DNA of 64,000 nt, taken from positions 186,001-250,000 of the forward strand of contig NZ_JASAOF010000004.1 of the NCBI RefSeq assembly GCF_029952525.1. The letters run 5' to 3'. The DNA comes from Saccharopolyspora ipomoeae (GTDB lineage Bacteria > Actinomycetota > Actinomycetes > Mycobacteriales > Pseudonocardiaceae). Positions 46,375 to 55,564 of this stretch are shown here, piece by piece; within the stretch, counting starts at the first letter, position 1, and each line of letters starts with the position of its first letter. A program made the position numbers and the translations under genes. Under the pieces are notes generated by a model. The model was given only the letters and a program-made list of their open reading frames with translations, searched no databases and was not told the origin of the DNA.

Positions 46375-46391
46375 GGTCGGGCGTGTCGCCC
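46375..46391 (-). promoter_or_regulatory. Leader box shared with the S10 operon, copy 2
   Basis: Identical 17-mer to 41459-41475, about 130 bp before rpsL on the same strand. Confidence 0.65.
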
Positions 46392-46707
46392 ACTCCTCGG
46401 CCCCTGCAGCGCCCGTTTCGGCCGAAACCGAGGTAGACCCCAGAGGGTTTTCGGAAGAGTTCCACACATCCTCGGCGCTGCCGCGGCCCTCCGCTCGGGC
46501 GGCCACGTCATGCACGGGCATGCGGATCGACCCGATTGGCGTCGGGTCCGATAAACAAAGATACCCGGCCCGTTCTCAGAGGGTCAAAACGGGGGTCCCC
46601 TTGACCTGCTCGATCACCTGGCGCGGCCGGTGCGCCGCAGAAGAGGTGCGAGCTGGCGTCGACTTCTCCCGCCACCCTACCCCGTGTGACAAGAGCCTCC
46701 CGGCAGG

Positions 46708-46744
46708 CGAGAACGGGATGTCCCCCGTGGACACCCCGTTCTCG
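46708..46744 (-). terminator. Terminator of the ADP-ribose locus
   Basis: CGAGAACGGG (46708-46717) pairs with 46735-46744 and an inner GTCC/GGAC pair extends it, 8 bp past the TNT-gene stop. No T tract. Confidence 0.75.
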
Positions 46745-46752
46745 TCGGCGGG

Positions 46753-48189
46753 TCAGGCCTCGGCCAGCCAGCCCTCCTCGACGAGGACCTTCGTCGAGTT
46801 CGGCAGGAGGTAGGCGGTACCTCCGCCGACCTGGCCGTGGTCCGGGCGCACGATCCCGGTGATCGCCTCGAACTCCCGCACCACCCGGTAGCGGTGGTAC
46901 GGCCCCGGCGGCTCGCCGGGCGCGATGCTGCGCTGCGGGATCGTGGTGCCCGCGACGTAGGCGGTGTTGCCGGTCGGCTCGCCGAAGCGGTCCACCTCGT
47001 CACCGGGCCGCAGCCGGACCACGAACTTCTGGTCGTAGGCCGACAGCGGCGGCTCGCCCGCCATCTCCGGCCACGGGCACTCGAAGTCCAGCAGCGGCTC
47101 GTCCGGCTCGCGCAGGTAGCGCTCGCGCTCGACGGTCATGGCGCCGATGAGGAAGCAGCCGGCCGTCCACGGGTCCGGGAAGCGGTGCTTGGGGTTGGGC
47201 CGGTCGTCGTGGGCCTCCACCGCCCACCAGCCGTCCGGCTCCGGCCGCATGCTCCAGCCGCCGCCCACCGGTTCGTCGAAGCTGTAGAACCGGCTGCTCA
47301 CGCCCTGCGCCGCCAGGTGCGAGCCGACCAGGGCGAAGGCCTCCTCCGGCTGCCGGGCCAGCATCGCGACCGGGTCGGTGGCCAGGATCATCGCCTTGGC
47401 CCGCGCCGAGGCGATGTCGGCGACCGCGGTCGGCGCCTGGTAGCGGGCGCGGCGGATGTGGTCGAGGAACTCCGGCGGCGGGGCGATGTCGTGCTCTTCG
47501 AGGTAGTAGGCCATCGCCTGCGGCCACACGAACACGCCGTCGGTGTGGAACTGCTTGGGCACCTCGGGGCGGCGCTGCGGGTCCAGCTCGTCGGCGTCGG
47601 TCGACATCGCCGAGAGCACGATCTCGCCGCCGTTGAGGTAGCTGAAGACCTCGCGCTTCTCGATCCACGGCACCGCGGGGCGGAACACCTGCGGGCGGCC
47701 CTGGGCGTCCCGGCCGTCGAACACCGGCAGCATCCGCAGCGGACCGGTCGCCCCGTCCGGGTAGGTCACGGCATCGACGAAGTGGTCCCAGGCGGGCGCG
47801 AGCAGCCACTGCTCGGGGTTGCGGCGCGGGTAGAAGCGCAGCTCGTCGAGGTGGGCGCGGCCGTCCTCCGGCGGCGTCCGCCACTGCGGCTCGCCGTGGG
47901 CGGTGCGCAGCTCGCCCCCGGAGAGCACCGCGCTCGTCCACGCCCCGGTGTCCGGGGTGTAGCCGACGTCGCGGATCCGGCGCAGCAGTTCGAACGCCTC
48001 GTCCCCGGCGTCGGTCTCGTACCGGGTCCCGAGCGCCGTGCAGCGGATCTCGGTGGAACCGGCCACGGCCCGCAGCTCCTCCAGCAGCCCGGCGAGCTCC
48101 GCGGAGCGGTCCGGGAAGGTCCCGAACGCGGCGGGCGCCGGGAACGGCGGGTGCACCGGGAACGGGTCACCCTGCCTGACGTTGATCAA
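46753..48189 (-). CDS. TNT-domain (NAD glycohydrolase-like) protein
   Basis: 478 residues. The last 95 or so form a TNT domain (DUF4237), the NAD-cleaving domain of the CpnT toxin: DRFGEPTGNTAYVAGT, QRSIAPGE, PYHRYRVV and GQVGGGTAYLLP are in the family order, including the His of YHRY and the Gln of the GQ-GGG motif that matter for NADase activity in CpnT. The first 370 residues (Trp/Pro-rich, no signal peptide or WXG domain) are not recognised. TTG start at 48189 overlaps the upstream stop by 3 bp (TTGA), so it is translationally coupled to the dual glycohydrolase gene. Toxin or NAD-handling enzyme cannot be decided. Confidence 0.75.
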   Translation of the reverse strand: MINVRQGDPFPVHPPFPAPAAFGTFPDRSAELAGLLEELRAVAGSTEIRCTALGTRYETDAGDEAFELLRRIRDVGYTPDTGAWTSAVLSGGELRTAHGEPQWRTPPEDGRAHLDELRFYPRRNPEQWLLAPAWDHFVDAVTYPDGATGPLRMLPVFDGRDAQGRPQVFRPAVPWIEKREVFSYLNGGEIVLSAMSTDADELDPQRRPEVPKQFHTDGVFVWPQAMAYYLEEHDIAPPPEFLDHIRRARYQAPTAVADIASARAKAMILATDPVAMLARQPEEAFALVGSHLAAQGVSSRFYSFDEPVGGGWSMRPEPDGWWAVEAHDDRPNPKHRFPDPWTAGCFLIGAMTVERERYLREPDEPLLDFECPWPEMAGEPPLSAYDQKFVVRLRPGDEVDRFGEPTGNTAYVAGTTIPQRSIAPGEPPGPYHRYRVVREFEAITGIVRPDHGQVGGGTAYLLPNSTKVLVEEGWLAEA

Positions 48190-51100
48190 CTGTCCCCCTC
48201 AGCGGTATCGGTGTGAGCCACTCCGTCGAGGCGGCGACGCGGCGCCGGCTTCGGCGACGGGATGCCGCCGCTCTCGGCCCCGACGGTGGCGGGTTCGGCC
48301 GACCACTGCGGTCGGACCGGGTAGCGCTCGTTCCAGTCATGATCGGACGGCGGGTCGATGGCGGCGCGGCCTGGCTGGAACCCGCCGCGGCCGAACTCGG
48401 CGACGCAGTCCAGGGCGGTCTGCTCGATGACGTCGCGCAGCTCCAGCTCCGCCAGCCAGTCCAGCGGCAGCGCGCCCACGCCCTGCAGCGCGCCGACGAT
48501 GTTGCCGCAGATCGCCCCCGTGGAGTCGCTGTCGCCGTCGTGGTGCACGGCGATCTGCAGCGCCCGCTGCACGTCGTCCCCGGCGACCAGCGCCGCGCAC
48601 ACCGCGATGGCCACGGCCTGCTCCCCGACCCAGCCGCCGCCGAGGACCTCGGTGATCCGCTCCGGCGTCGGCTCGCCCTCGGCGGCCAGGTCCACGGCGG
48701 CCTTGATCGCGGCGGTGGTCTCGTCGTGGTCGTCCCAGGTCTCCAGCACCTGCAGCGCCAGCCACACGCCGTCGTCGAGGCTGCGGCCCAGCAGCGCCTG
48801 CTGCACGATCACCGCCAGCGCGCCCGCCGAGTGGTAGCCGGCCGGGTGGCTGTGGGTGATCGCGGCGGTGCGCGCGGCCAGCTCGAACACCTCGGCCGGG
48901 TCGGTGGAGGTCAGCGCGACCGGGGCGGCGCGCATCGCACCACCGCAGCCCTTGGAGTCGTTGACCTTCTCCGTCAGCGACCCGGCGGGCTTGCCGTCGC
49001 CGAAGCCGGTCAGCGCGCGGAAGATCGTCTTGCCCGGGGCGCGGGTCTTGAACAGGCCCGGCACCTCGATCAGCCAGCCGTCCGGCACCGGGTACTCGGC
49101 GAGGAACGGGCCCGCGGCCGCGTCCCACTCGACGCCCTGGGTGTGCAGCCAGCGCTGGTAGGCGAGCTGGACCTCCGGCAGCGGGTCGTCGGCGCCGAGC
49201 GTGCGCGCGGCGACGCTGCCCCGGATCAGGCCCTCGGCGGTGAACAGCGTCATCTGGGTGTCGTCGGTGATCGCCCCGTGCACGCCGTAGGCCTCGCGCA
49301 GGCCGTCGGGTCCGGAGGGACCGAAGCGCTCGGTGATCTGCGCGGCGTTGGTGAACTCCAGGTCCGAGCCCAGCGCGTCACCGAGGGCACCGCCGAGGAA
49401 GCAGCCCAGGACTCGCTCCGTCAGCGACGGCTCAGCGTCGCTGGGACCGTCGCTCTTGGCGTGCACGCGACGACCACCCGAGGCCGGAAGGATCTCGGTG
49501 ACCTGCGGTTCTTCGGTCTCGGTGTTGTCGTGCGCCGGTTCCGCTCCCTCGGGTTCCTCCCGTTCCTCGGAGATCTCCGGGGGCTCCGCGGAGATCTCCG
49601 GGGGCTTCGCGACGCCGGGCAGCACGTCCGGGTCCGGGGTGAGGTCGATCGGCGCGGGTTCGGAGTCTGCGTCGGCGAAGCGGAACTCCGGGTCGGAGTC
49701 CCGGGTGAAGCGGGCGTCGGGCTCCGGCTCGTTCTCGCCCCGCTCGGGAACGGAGATCAGGTCGAAGGGCGAGCCGATGCCGCTCACGTCGACCACGGTC
49801 GAACCGGACGGTTCGGCGTCAGCCGGCTCGAAGTCGTCGGCGGGCTCGAACTGGTCGGCGGGCTCGGGCTCGTCGGCGGGCTCGAATTCGGCGAGCTCGG
49901 TATCGGCCACGGGCTCGGTATCGGTCACGGGTTCGGGGTCGGTCACGGGTTCGGGGTCGAAGGCTTCCCGGGGGTCGGCGTCGACGTCCCGGATGGCTTC
50001 GACGACGTCGGTGGTCTCCACGTCCGACTCGGGCTCGACCTCCGGTTCGAGATCGGTCTCCGGCTCGGCGGCCTCCGGTTCGAGGTCGTTCGCCGGTTCG
50101 GGCTCCGGGTCGGACGCGCTCCCCGGATCGAAGGCGGCCGCCTCGACCACCGGCTCCGGGTCGAGGTCAACCACGGGTTCCGGCTCGGGCTCCGGGTCGC
50201 GCTCGGCCTCGACCAGCGGCTCCGGTTCGGGCTCCGGATCCGGTTCGAGGTCGACGCGGGGAGTCTCGGGGATCGGCGCGGGCGCCTCGACCTCCGGCTC
50301 GGGTTCCTCGGCCTCACCCGGGTCGAGGTCGATGGGCGTGCGGTAGCGCGGTTCGAGGTCCACCGGCGCGCGCTCGGGTTCCGGCTCGGAACCGATCGCG
50401 GCGAAGACCGCGGTCGTCTCGGCCTCCTGAACGGGCCGCTCGGCGGGAAGCTGCTCGACCGGCTTCTGCTCGACCGAATACTGCTCGACCGAGTTCTGGG
50501 CAGCAGGCCGCTCCTCGACGGGCGCCGGGAACGTCGGCGCACCGATCCGGCCGTCGAACCGCGGAACCTCCTCCTGCACAGGCGGTTCCGGCGCGACGGG
50601 CCGCGGTGCGGCGGACTGGGGCGCTATGGTCTGGGGCGCGACGGTCTGGGGTGCAGCGACCTGGGGCGCAGCGGCTTGCGGCGGTTCCGGCGCGGGAGGC
50701 GGCGAGTCGTCCTTGATCGCGGGCATGACCATCGTCTGCTCGGCCGAGCCCTCGACGGTCTTGGCGGGCCCGGCGGGGATCTGCCGCGGCCCGGTCGGCT
50801 GCGGTCCGCGCGTGTAGCGCTGCGCCCACTGCGGCGGCGGCGGCGGCGCGAACGCCTCGGCCGCGTCGCCGCACAGGGTCTCGATGACCTCGCGGAGTTC
50901 GAGCTCGTCCAGCCACTGCCGCGGAATCCCGCCGGGCCCGTGGACGGCGCCGGCGAGCTGTCCGGCGAGCGCACCGGTGACGGCGCTGTCGGCGGAGTTG
51001 TTGACGGCGACCTGCACGGCGTCGGCGAAGTTGCGGGTGCTGCCGACGGCGGCGAGCGCGATGCCGAGCTCTCCGGGCTTGTCGACGACGTCGAACTCGA

Positions 51101-51920
51101 TGTCGATGTCCAGCGGTCCGGGGACGCCGCCGCGCTGCCCGACGAACATGGCCGCGTGCACGGTCCGCCGCACGTCGGCGGGCACCCCGGCGACGCGGTA
51201 GGCGGCGTTGAGCCGACGCTGGTCGGACTGGGTGACCGCGTCCCACAGCGGGATGCCGCGGATGAGCTGCGCCAGCACGTCGGCGTGCAGCCCGGAGGCG
51301 GCGACGGTGTTGGCGCCGGAGGTGTAGAGGTTCGCGATGCCCGCGCCCGCCGCGTACACGCCTTCGGGCACGTTCGACCACACCATCGCGGGCGCGGCCA
51401 GAACCGAGTGGTCGGCGGAGCCGTCGACGACGACCGGGGGTTGCGGTCGGCCGTCGGGGCCGATGGGGTATCGCGCGGCCATCCGCCCGAGCAGTCCGAG
51501 CGAGAAGCCCGCCGGGTTGCGGGTGGAGTACAGCTCGCGGCGTTCCAGCAGCCAGCTGGTCGGCGCGGGTTCGGTCGCGGCGAACGCGGCCATCGCGTAC
51601 TCCCACGGCACGCCCTGGGTGTGCAGCCAGCGGAGGTGGTTGGCGAGGACGAACTCGGTGGGTAAGCCGGTGCAGCCCTCGGCCTTCGCGCGCAGCAGTC
51701 CTTCGAGGGTGAACACGGTGAGCTGCGTGAGGTCGGTGACGGCCCCGCGCCGCCCGTAGACGGGGAGGTAGTCGACGACGCCGCGCGGCCCGAACCACTG
51801 CTGTATCTCGGCGGTCGAGGTGTGCCGGACTCCGGCACCGAGGGCGTCGCCCACGGCACCGCCGAGCAGCGCCCCGCGGAAACGATCGGCCCAGCTCAGC
51901 TGCGGTTGCGGGTCGGTCAT
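48186..51920 (-). CDS. Dual ADP-ribosylglycohydrolase with acidic linker
   Basis: 1244 residues. N-terminal ARH/DraG-type domain (about 1-370) and C-terminal one (about 830-1225), joined by about 450 residues dominated by Asp, Glu and Pro (EPEPEP runs). The C-terminal domain keeps the metal-binding signatures ITDDTQM (near 885) and GDSDSTG (near 1127), so should remove ADP-ribose from proteins. The N-terminal copy reads VTDLTQL and NSADSAVTG, losing metal ligands, so is probably inactive. Related ARH genes lie upstream; the TNT gene is coupled downstream. In this locus it is a candidate antidote to the ADP-ribosyltransferase toxin; substrate is unproven. Confidence 0.85.
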   Translation of the reverse strand: MTDPQPQLSWADRFRGALLGGAVGDALGAGVRHTSTAEIQQWFGPRGVVDYLPVYGRRGAVTDLTQLTVFTLEGLLRAKAEGCTGLPTEFVLANHLRWLHTQGVPWEYAMAAFAATEPAPTSWLLERRELYSTRNPAGFSLGLLGRMAARYPIGPDGRPQPPVVVDGSADHSVLAAPAMVWSNVPEGVYAAGAGIANLYTSGANTVAASGLHADVLAQLIRGIPLWDAVTQSDQRRLNAAYRVAGVPADVRRTVHAAMFVGQRGGVPGPLDIDIEFDVVDKPGELGIALAAVGSTRNFADAVQVAVNNSADSAVTGALAGQLAGAVHGPGGIPRQWLDELELREVIETLCGDAAEAFAPPPPPQWAQRYTRGPQPTGPRQIPAGPAKTVEGSAEQTMVMPAIKDDSPPPAPEPPQAAAPQVAAPQTVAPQTIAPQSAAPRPVAPEPPVQEEVPRFDGRIGAPTFPAPVEERPAAQNSVEQYSVEQKPVEQLPAERPVQEAETTAVFAAIGSEPEPERAPVDLEPRYRTPIDLDPGEAEEPEPEVEAPAPIPETPRVDLEPDPEPEPEPLVEAERDPEPEPEPVVDLDPEPVVEAAAFDPGSASDPEPEPANDLEPEAAEPETDLEPEVEPESDVETTDVVEAIRDVDADPREAFDPEPVTDPEPVTDTEPVADTELAEFEPADEPEPADQFEPADDFEPADAEPSGSTVVDVSGIGSPFDLISVPERGENEPEPDARFTRDSDPEFRFADADSEPAPIDLTPDPDVLPGVAKPPEISAEPPEISEEREEPEGAEPAHDNTETEEPQVTEILPASGGRRVHAKSDGPSDAEPSLTERVLGCFLGGALGDALGSDLEFTNAAQITERFGPSGPDGLREAYGVHGAITDDTQMTLFTAEGLIRGSVAARTLGADDPLPEVQLAYQRWLHTQGVEWDAAAGPFLAEYPVPDGWLIEVPGLFKTRAPGKTIFRALTGFGDGKPAGSLTEKVNDSKGCGGAMRAAPVALTSTDPAEVFELAARTAAITHSHPAGYHSAGALAVIVQQALLGRSLDDGVWLALQVLETWDDHDETTAAIKAAVDLAAEGEPTPERITEVLGGGWVGEQAVAIAVCAALVAGDDVQRALQIAVHHDGDSDSTGAICGNIVGALQGVGALPLDWLAELELRDVIEQTALDCVAEFGRGGFQPGRAAIDPPSDHDWNERYPVRPQWSAEPATVGAESGGIPSPKPAPRRRLDGVAHTDTAEGDS

Positions 51921-51938
51921 CGCCTTCTCCTCAATTGC

Positions 51939-52454
51939 TCACCAGGCGGGATAGCGCTGCGCCCACCCCGGATCCGAGGGCGGTCCGGGGCTGAACTCCG
52001 CCAGCGCGTCCCGGGCCGCGGTCTCGACCAGTCCGCGCAGTTCGAGGGTCTCCAACCATTCCGCCGGAACGGCCCGAGCCCCGTGAAGCGCCCCGCCAAT
52101 GTTGCCGCACACCATTCCGGTGGAGTCCGAGTCCCCCGAGTGGTTCACCGAAAGAAGCAGCGCCTCGCGCAGTCCGTCGGTGGCCAGCACGGCGTAGAGC
52201 CCGATCGCGAGCGCCTCCTCACCGACCCAACCACCCCCGAGCTCCTGCGCGATCTCCTCAGGTGACACGGGTCCGCGCTCGGCGAGCGCGACGGCCTCGT
52301 CCAGCGCCCGGAGCTGCTCCTCGTGCTCCGGCCACCGCGTCAGCAGCTCCCGCGCCAACCGCACGGCATCGCGCAGCGGCACCTCGCGGACAAGCTGGTG
52401 GACGATCACGGCCAGCACCCCGGCCGACTCAGGAGCGGGAAGCGCTGATCCCAT
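51939..52454 (-). pseudogene. Truncated ADP-ribosylglycohydrolase (C-terminal half)
   Basis: 171 residues beginning inside an ARH domain. From SAGVLAV onward about four of five residues match the C-terminus of the SseB-ARH protein at 53.5-55.6 kb, including NHSGDSDSTG, and the end ..QRYPAW. The N-terminal half with the TDD metal motif is missing, so it cannot form a complete site. Its ATG at 52454 lies within the 3' end of the upstream degenerate ARH gene, a deletion junction near 52425-52440. Decayed duplicate; a retained binding role is possible. Confidence 0.8.
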
Positions 52455-53521
52455 TCATCATCATCCCTCGGGAATTCCCTCAGCTGCTCCGGAACGTCCT
52501 GGGAAAGTCTGAACACCAGCTTGGCCGACATCGAGAGCCCCTCGGCCCAGTACGCCGGGATGCCGCCAAGACCTTCGAAACTCGCACCTCCGATGGCTCC
52601 CGCCAACGCCCCGGTCACCACGCTGTTGCCCGAGTGGCTGACCGCGATCCGCAGCACCTCGTCGAAATCGAGTCCCCCCGACTGCACCGCACACGCGGCG
52701 ATCGCCAGCGCCGAGAACGGTCTGCAACCGTCTCCCAACGTCTCGATCTGCTCAGGTGCGATGCCAGGCGATGCCAAGGAATCAGCGGCCCGCATGAGAC
52801 GCAACAGCTCTGCGTCCCCAGCACCTAGTTCATCGGCATCAACCTCGATGACCTGGTCGAATCCACGGACGTAGTTCTTGGTCATCACAGTCTGCTGCAG
52901 AATCGCCCCAAGAGCCTGAGCTGCTTGAACCGACTCACCACACATCCCGAGCACACCGCACACCCGCCCCACATGCTCGATGACCTCTCGACTGACCAGA
53001 GAGGACACACTTGCGGGAATGGCCGAGTACAGGAACTCGGGCAAGCCCGCAGGGCGCCCGGAAAGACCTGCGGCGACAGCCGCCACAGCACGCGATCCGG
53101 CAATCCGGGGTGGCAGGTGCCTTCCCAGCCAACCGGACTGTCCTTGGGCTTCAGCGGAACTCGACGACCAGAGAGCGTAGGTAGCCCGCAACTCGGCCAT
53201 CGGATCCAAGCCACGAACCAATGCGCGATCGGACCTGATCAAACCATCCAGGGACAGAGCCAGCGTCACCAGACCGTCCGACATCGGCGGCTCTTCGGCG
53301 CCTGGCTCCAACGAGGTCGCACCCGGTGCACCGAACCGTTCCCCGTTCTTCGGCCAACCCGATGACGTGACCCGGTGTCCGAGCGCGTCCCCGATCATCG
53401 CTCCGACAACAGCACCGAGGAATCGCTGCGCGCGTTCCGCAACGAGTTCCCCGTCGCCCAGCACGGGGCGCCTCACCGGCTTGCCGGCGGTCTCAGGCCC
53501 TGTACCGCCCATCACAACCAT
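52406..53521 (-). CDS. Degenerate ADP-ribosylglycohydrolase homologue
   Basis: 371 residues, recognisably ARH-like: FLGAVVGAMIGDALGH near the start of the domain, LVTLALSLDGLIR, and HSGNSVVTGALAGAIGGA near residue 300. The catalytic metal motifs are altered (SDGLVT instead of TDDTQ; GNSVVTG instead of GDSDSTG), so no hydrolase activity is expected. The last seven codons (after QRFPL) read through sequence from the truncated neighbour in another frame, so its natural stop was lost in a deletion. A binding-only antidote role is possible. Confidence 0.75.
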   Translation of the reverse strand: MVVMGGTGPETAGKPVRRPVLGDGELVAERAQRFLGAVVGAMIGDALGHRVTSSGWPKNGERFGAPGATSLEPGAEEPPMSDGLVTLALSLDGLIRSDRALVRGLDPMAELRATYALWSSSSAEAQGQSGWLGRHLPPRIAGSRAVAAVAAGLSGRPAGLPEFLYSAIPASVSSLVSREVIEHVGRVCGVLGMCGESVQAAQALGAILQQTVMTKNYVRGFDQVIEVDADELGAGDAELLRLMRAADSLASPGIAPEQIETLGDGCRPFSALAIAACAVQSGGLDFDEVLRIAVSHSGNSVVTGALAGAIGGASFEGLGGIPAYWAEGLSMSAKLVFRLSQDVPEQLREFPRDDDEWDQRFPLLSRPGCWP

Positions 53522-53536
53522 CCGTACCTCGAACGA

Positions 53537-55564
53537 TCACCAGGCCGGGTAGCGCTGGGGCCAGGAGAGGTCTGTGGGTGGGCCGGGGCTGAACTCGGCG
53601 AGGGCGTCGTTGGTGATGGTTTCGATGATCTGGCGGAGTTCCAGGGTTTGCAGCCAGTCCGCCGGGATGGCGCGGTTTCCGTACAGGGCGCCGCCGATGT
53701 TGCCGCAGACGATGCCCGTGGAGTCGGAGTCGCCGGAGTGGTTCACCGACAGCAGCAGCGCATCGCGCAGGGTGTCGGTGGCCAGCACGGCGTAGAGCCC
53801 GATCGCGAGCGCTTCCTCACCGACCCAGCCTTCGCCGAGCTCGGCCTTCAGCTCCTCAGGTGTCACGCGACCGCGTTCCGCCAGGGCCACCGCGCGGTCG
53901 AGGACCTGCAGCTGCTCCTCGTGCTCCGGCCAGCGCGTCAACAGGTCCCGCGCCATCCGGACCGCATCGCGCAGCGGGACCTCGCGCAGCAACTGGTGCA
54001 CGATCACCGCCAGCACACCGGCCGACAGGAACCCGCTCGGGTGGCTGTGGGTCAGCGCGGCGGTCCGCACCGCCACCAGGAAGACCTCGCTCGGATCGTT
54101 CGACCACGCCGCCACCGGCGCCGCCCGCATGACCCCACCGCAGCCCTTGGAGTTGTTGATCCGGTGCTGCGGAGTCGCGAAAACGCCCGTCTGCGCGAAG
54201 TTCGCCAACGCCGACATGCACGTGCTGCCCGGGGCCCGCGACGCGAACAGGTCCCGGTTGGTGATCAACCAGCCGTCCGGCCGCTGCAGGTGCTGCGCGT
54301 AGGGCCCGCCCGAGGTGCGCCACTCCGGTCCCTGCGTGTGGTACCAGCGCTGATACGCGTGCTGCACCTCGGGAACCGGATCGTTGTCCCGCGGCTGCAT
54401 CCGCCGAGCCACGTGCGCCCGGATCAGCCCCTCCAGCGTGAACAGCATCATCTGCGTGTCATCGGAGACCTGAGCAACCCCGTCACGCAACACCGGACCC
54501 GTCACGCCATCAGCCCCGTGATGCCGCCGAATCATGTCGATGTCGTTGAACTCGACGGCATAACCGAGCGCATCCCCCATCGCCCCACCGAGCATGGCCC
54601 CGAGGAACCGCTCTTGGGCACTGATGGGCTCCGCAGGAACGGCAGCGGGCTGAGGGTTCTGCCCAGCAGCTCGGCGCTTCTCGAGTTCCTGCTTGAGCAC
54701 CGAGCCTTCGATGAATGCCTGGTGCCGCGTGGCGATGTCGAGCACGAGACCGGCTTCGTCCAGGAACGGCTCGATCGAGGCCAGGTTGGCCTTGTGCGCC
54801 CCCTTCGCGAAATCCGGGACGTACTTGACCGCCGACGCACCGAACAGAACCTTCCTGCCGCCGAGCGGGAAGATCGGGGCGGCCCCGTCTTCCTCGACCA
54901 CCAGCGCGAAGTCGCTGTCCGCGAGAACGGTCACGAGCGCGCCGGTCGAAACGTAGCCGGCGGTGTGCAGGTGCAGGACCTTCTCGAGCATGCTCACCGG
55001 CTCCGGAAACCCGAGCGTCAGTGGAGACGGCTTGTACTTCGAGCTCGGCCGGTACTGCCCCGTCACGGCGCCGGCATCGTCAACCCAGTACTCACCGACG
55101 AACGCGTGCTCGGGAACCTTGTCGCGCGGCTGCCCCTGGTACATGCGGTCCGGCACAGCGATCCAGGTACCAGGCTGCTGCTGTGCCGCGGCTCGCAACT
55201 CATCGGTGATCTCGGGCGCCGACTGCAGAATCGCCCGTGAACCGATCAGCATCACGTCCTGCGCGTCAGGACCGGTCGCGACATGCACGTTCAACTCGGG
55301 CAGCATCGGCAAGAGCTGGTACCCGTTCACGACGGTCGTGCCAGGAGCGAAGTCCGGTACGGCCTTCTTGTTCGTGCACACCCAGACCTGCTGCTTCTCC
55401 TGGCCCTCGACGCTGACCATCACCGGATCCGCCGAGTCCTCCGACGTGACCAGGAACAGCTTGGCGATCAGGAACTCCCGGTACACCTGATCGATCGCCT
55501 CAGGATCACTCGCGTACCGCTCGATGGCCCGCTCAAGCGCAGTCGTCGGCCCCTGCTGGCTCAT
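53537..55564 (-). CDS. SseB-domain / ADP-ribosylglycohydrolase fusion
   Basis: 675 residues. Residues about 1-110 resemble the SseB N-terminal domain (YREFLIAKLFLV, VWVCTNKKAVPDFAPGTTV), with a possible second SseB-like unit at 200-300. Residues about 316-675 form a complete ARH/DraG domain with FLGAMLGGAMGDALGY, SDDTQMMLF (near 366), CGGVMRAAPV, THSHPSG and NHSGDSDSTG (near 610), so de-ADP-ribosylation is expected. ATG at 55564 overlaps the upstream stop (ATGA). It is the first intact ARH downstream of the ADP-ribosyltransferase toxin, so the best immunity candidate. Confidence 0.85.
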   Translation of the reverse strand: MSQQGPTTALERAIERYASDPEAIDQVYREFLIAKLFLVTSEDSADPVMVSVEGQEKQQVWVCTNKKAVPDFAPGTTVVNGYQLLPMLPELNVHVATGPDAQDVMLIGSRAILQSAPEITDELRAAAQQQPGTWIAVPDRMYQGQPRDKVPEHAFVGEYWVDDAGAVTGQYRPSSKYKPSPLTLGFPEPVSMLEKVLHLHTAGYVSTGALVTVLADSDFALVVEEDGAAPIFPLGGRKVLFGASAVKYVPDFAKGAHKANLASIEPFLDEAGLVLDIATRHQAFIEGSVLKQELEKRRAAGQNPQPAAVPAEPISAQERFLGAMLGGAMGDALGYAVEFNDIDMIRRHHGADGVTGPVLRDGVAQVSDDTQMMLFTLEGLIRAHVARRMQPRDNDPVPEVQHAYQRWYHTQGPEWRTSGGPYAQHLQRPDGWLITNRDLFASRAPGSTCMSALANFAQTGVFATPQHRINNSKGCGGVMRAAPVAAWSNDPSEVFLVAVRTAALTHSHPSGFLSAGVLAVIVHQLLREVPLRDAVRMARDLLTRWPEHEEQLQVLDRAVALAERGRVTPEELKAELGEGWVGEEALAIGLYAVLATDTLRDALLLSVNHSGDSDSTGIVCGNIGGALYGNRAIPADWLQTLELRQIIETITNDALAEFSPGPPTDLSWPQRYPAW

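Larger units (their letters stand above)
46246..46752. other. str operon leader and TNT-gene 3' region
   Basis: No gene. It contains the GGGCGACACGCCCGACC box (46375-46391), about 130 nt of leader before rpsL, and at the right a hairpin terminator (46708-46744) for the convergently placed TNT gene end. The rpsL promoter should lie at 46400-46560, but no clear box was picked. Confidence 0.6.

Noticed and set aside
48171..48196. TTGATCAACGTC with CTGTCCCC near the TNT gene start as a third Family B copy
   Set aside because: Only about ten bases resemble the Family B spacer and no inverted arms are present; it is also constrained as the coupled start/stop of two genes.
48213..51665. 1150-codon plus-strand frame opposite the dual ARH gene
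   Set aside because: Antisense shadow; composition mirrors the acidic repeats of the true gene and no motif is recognisable.
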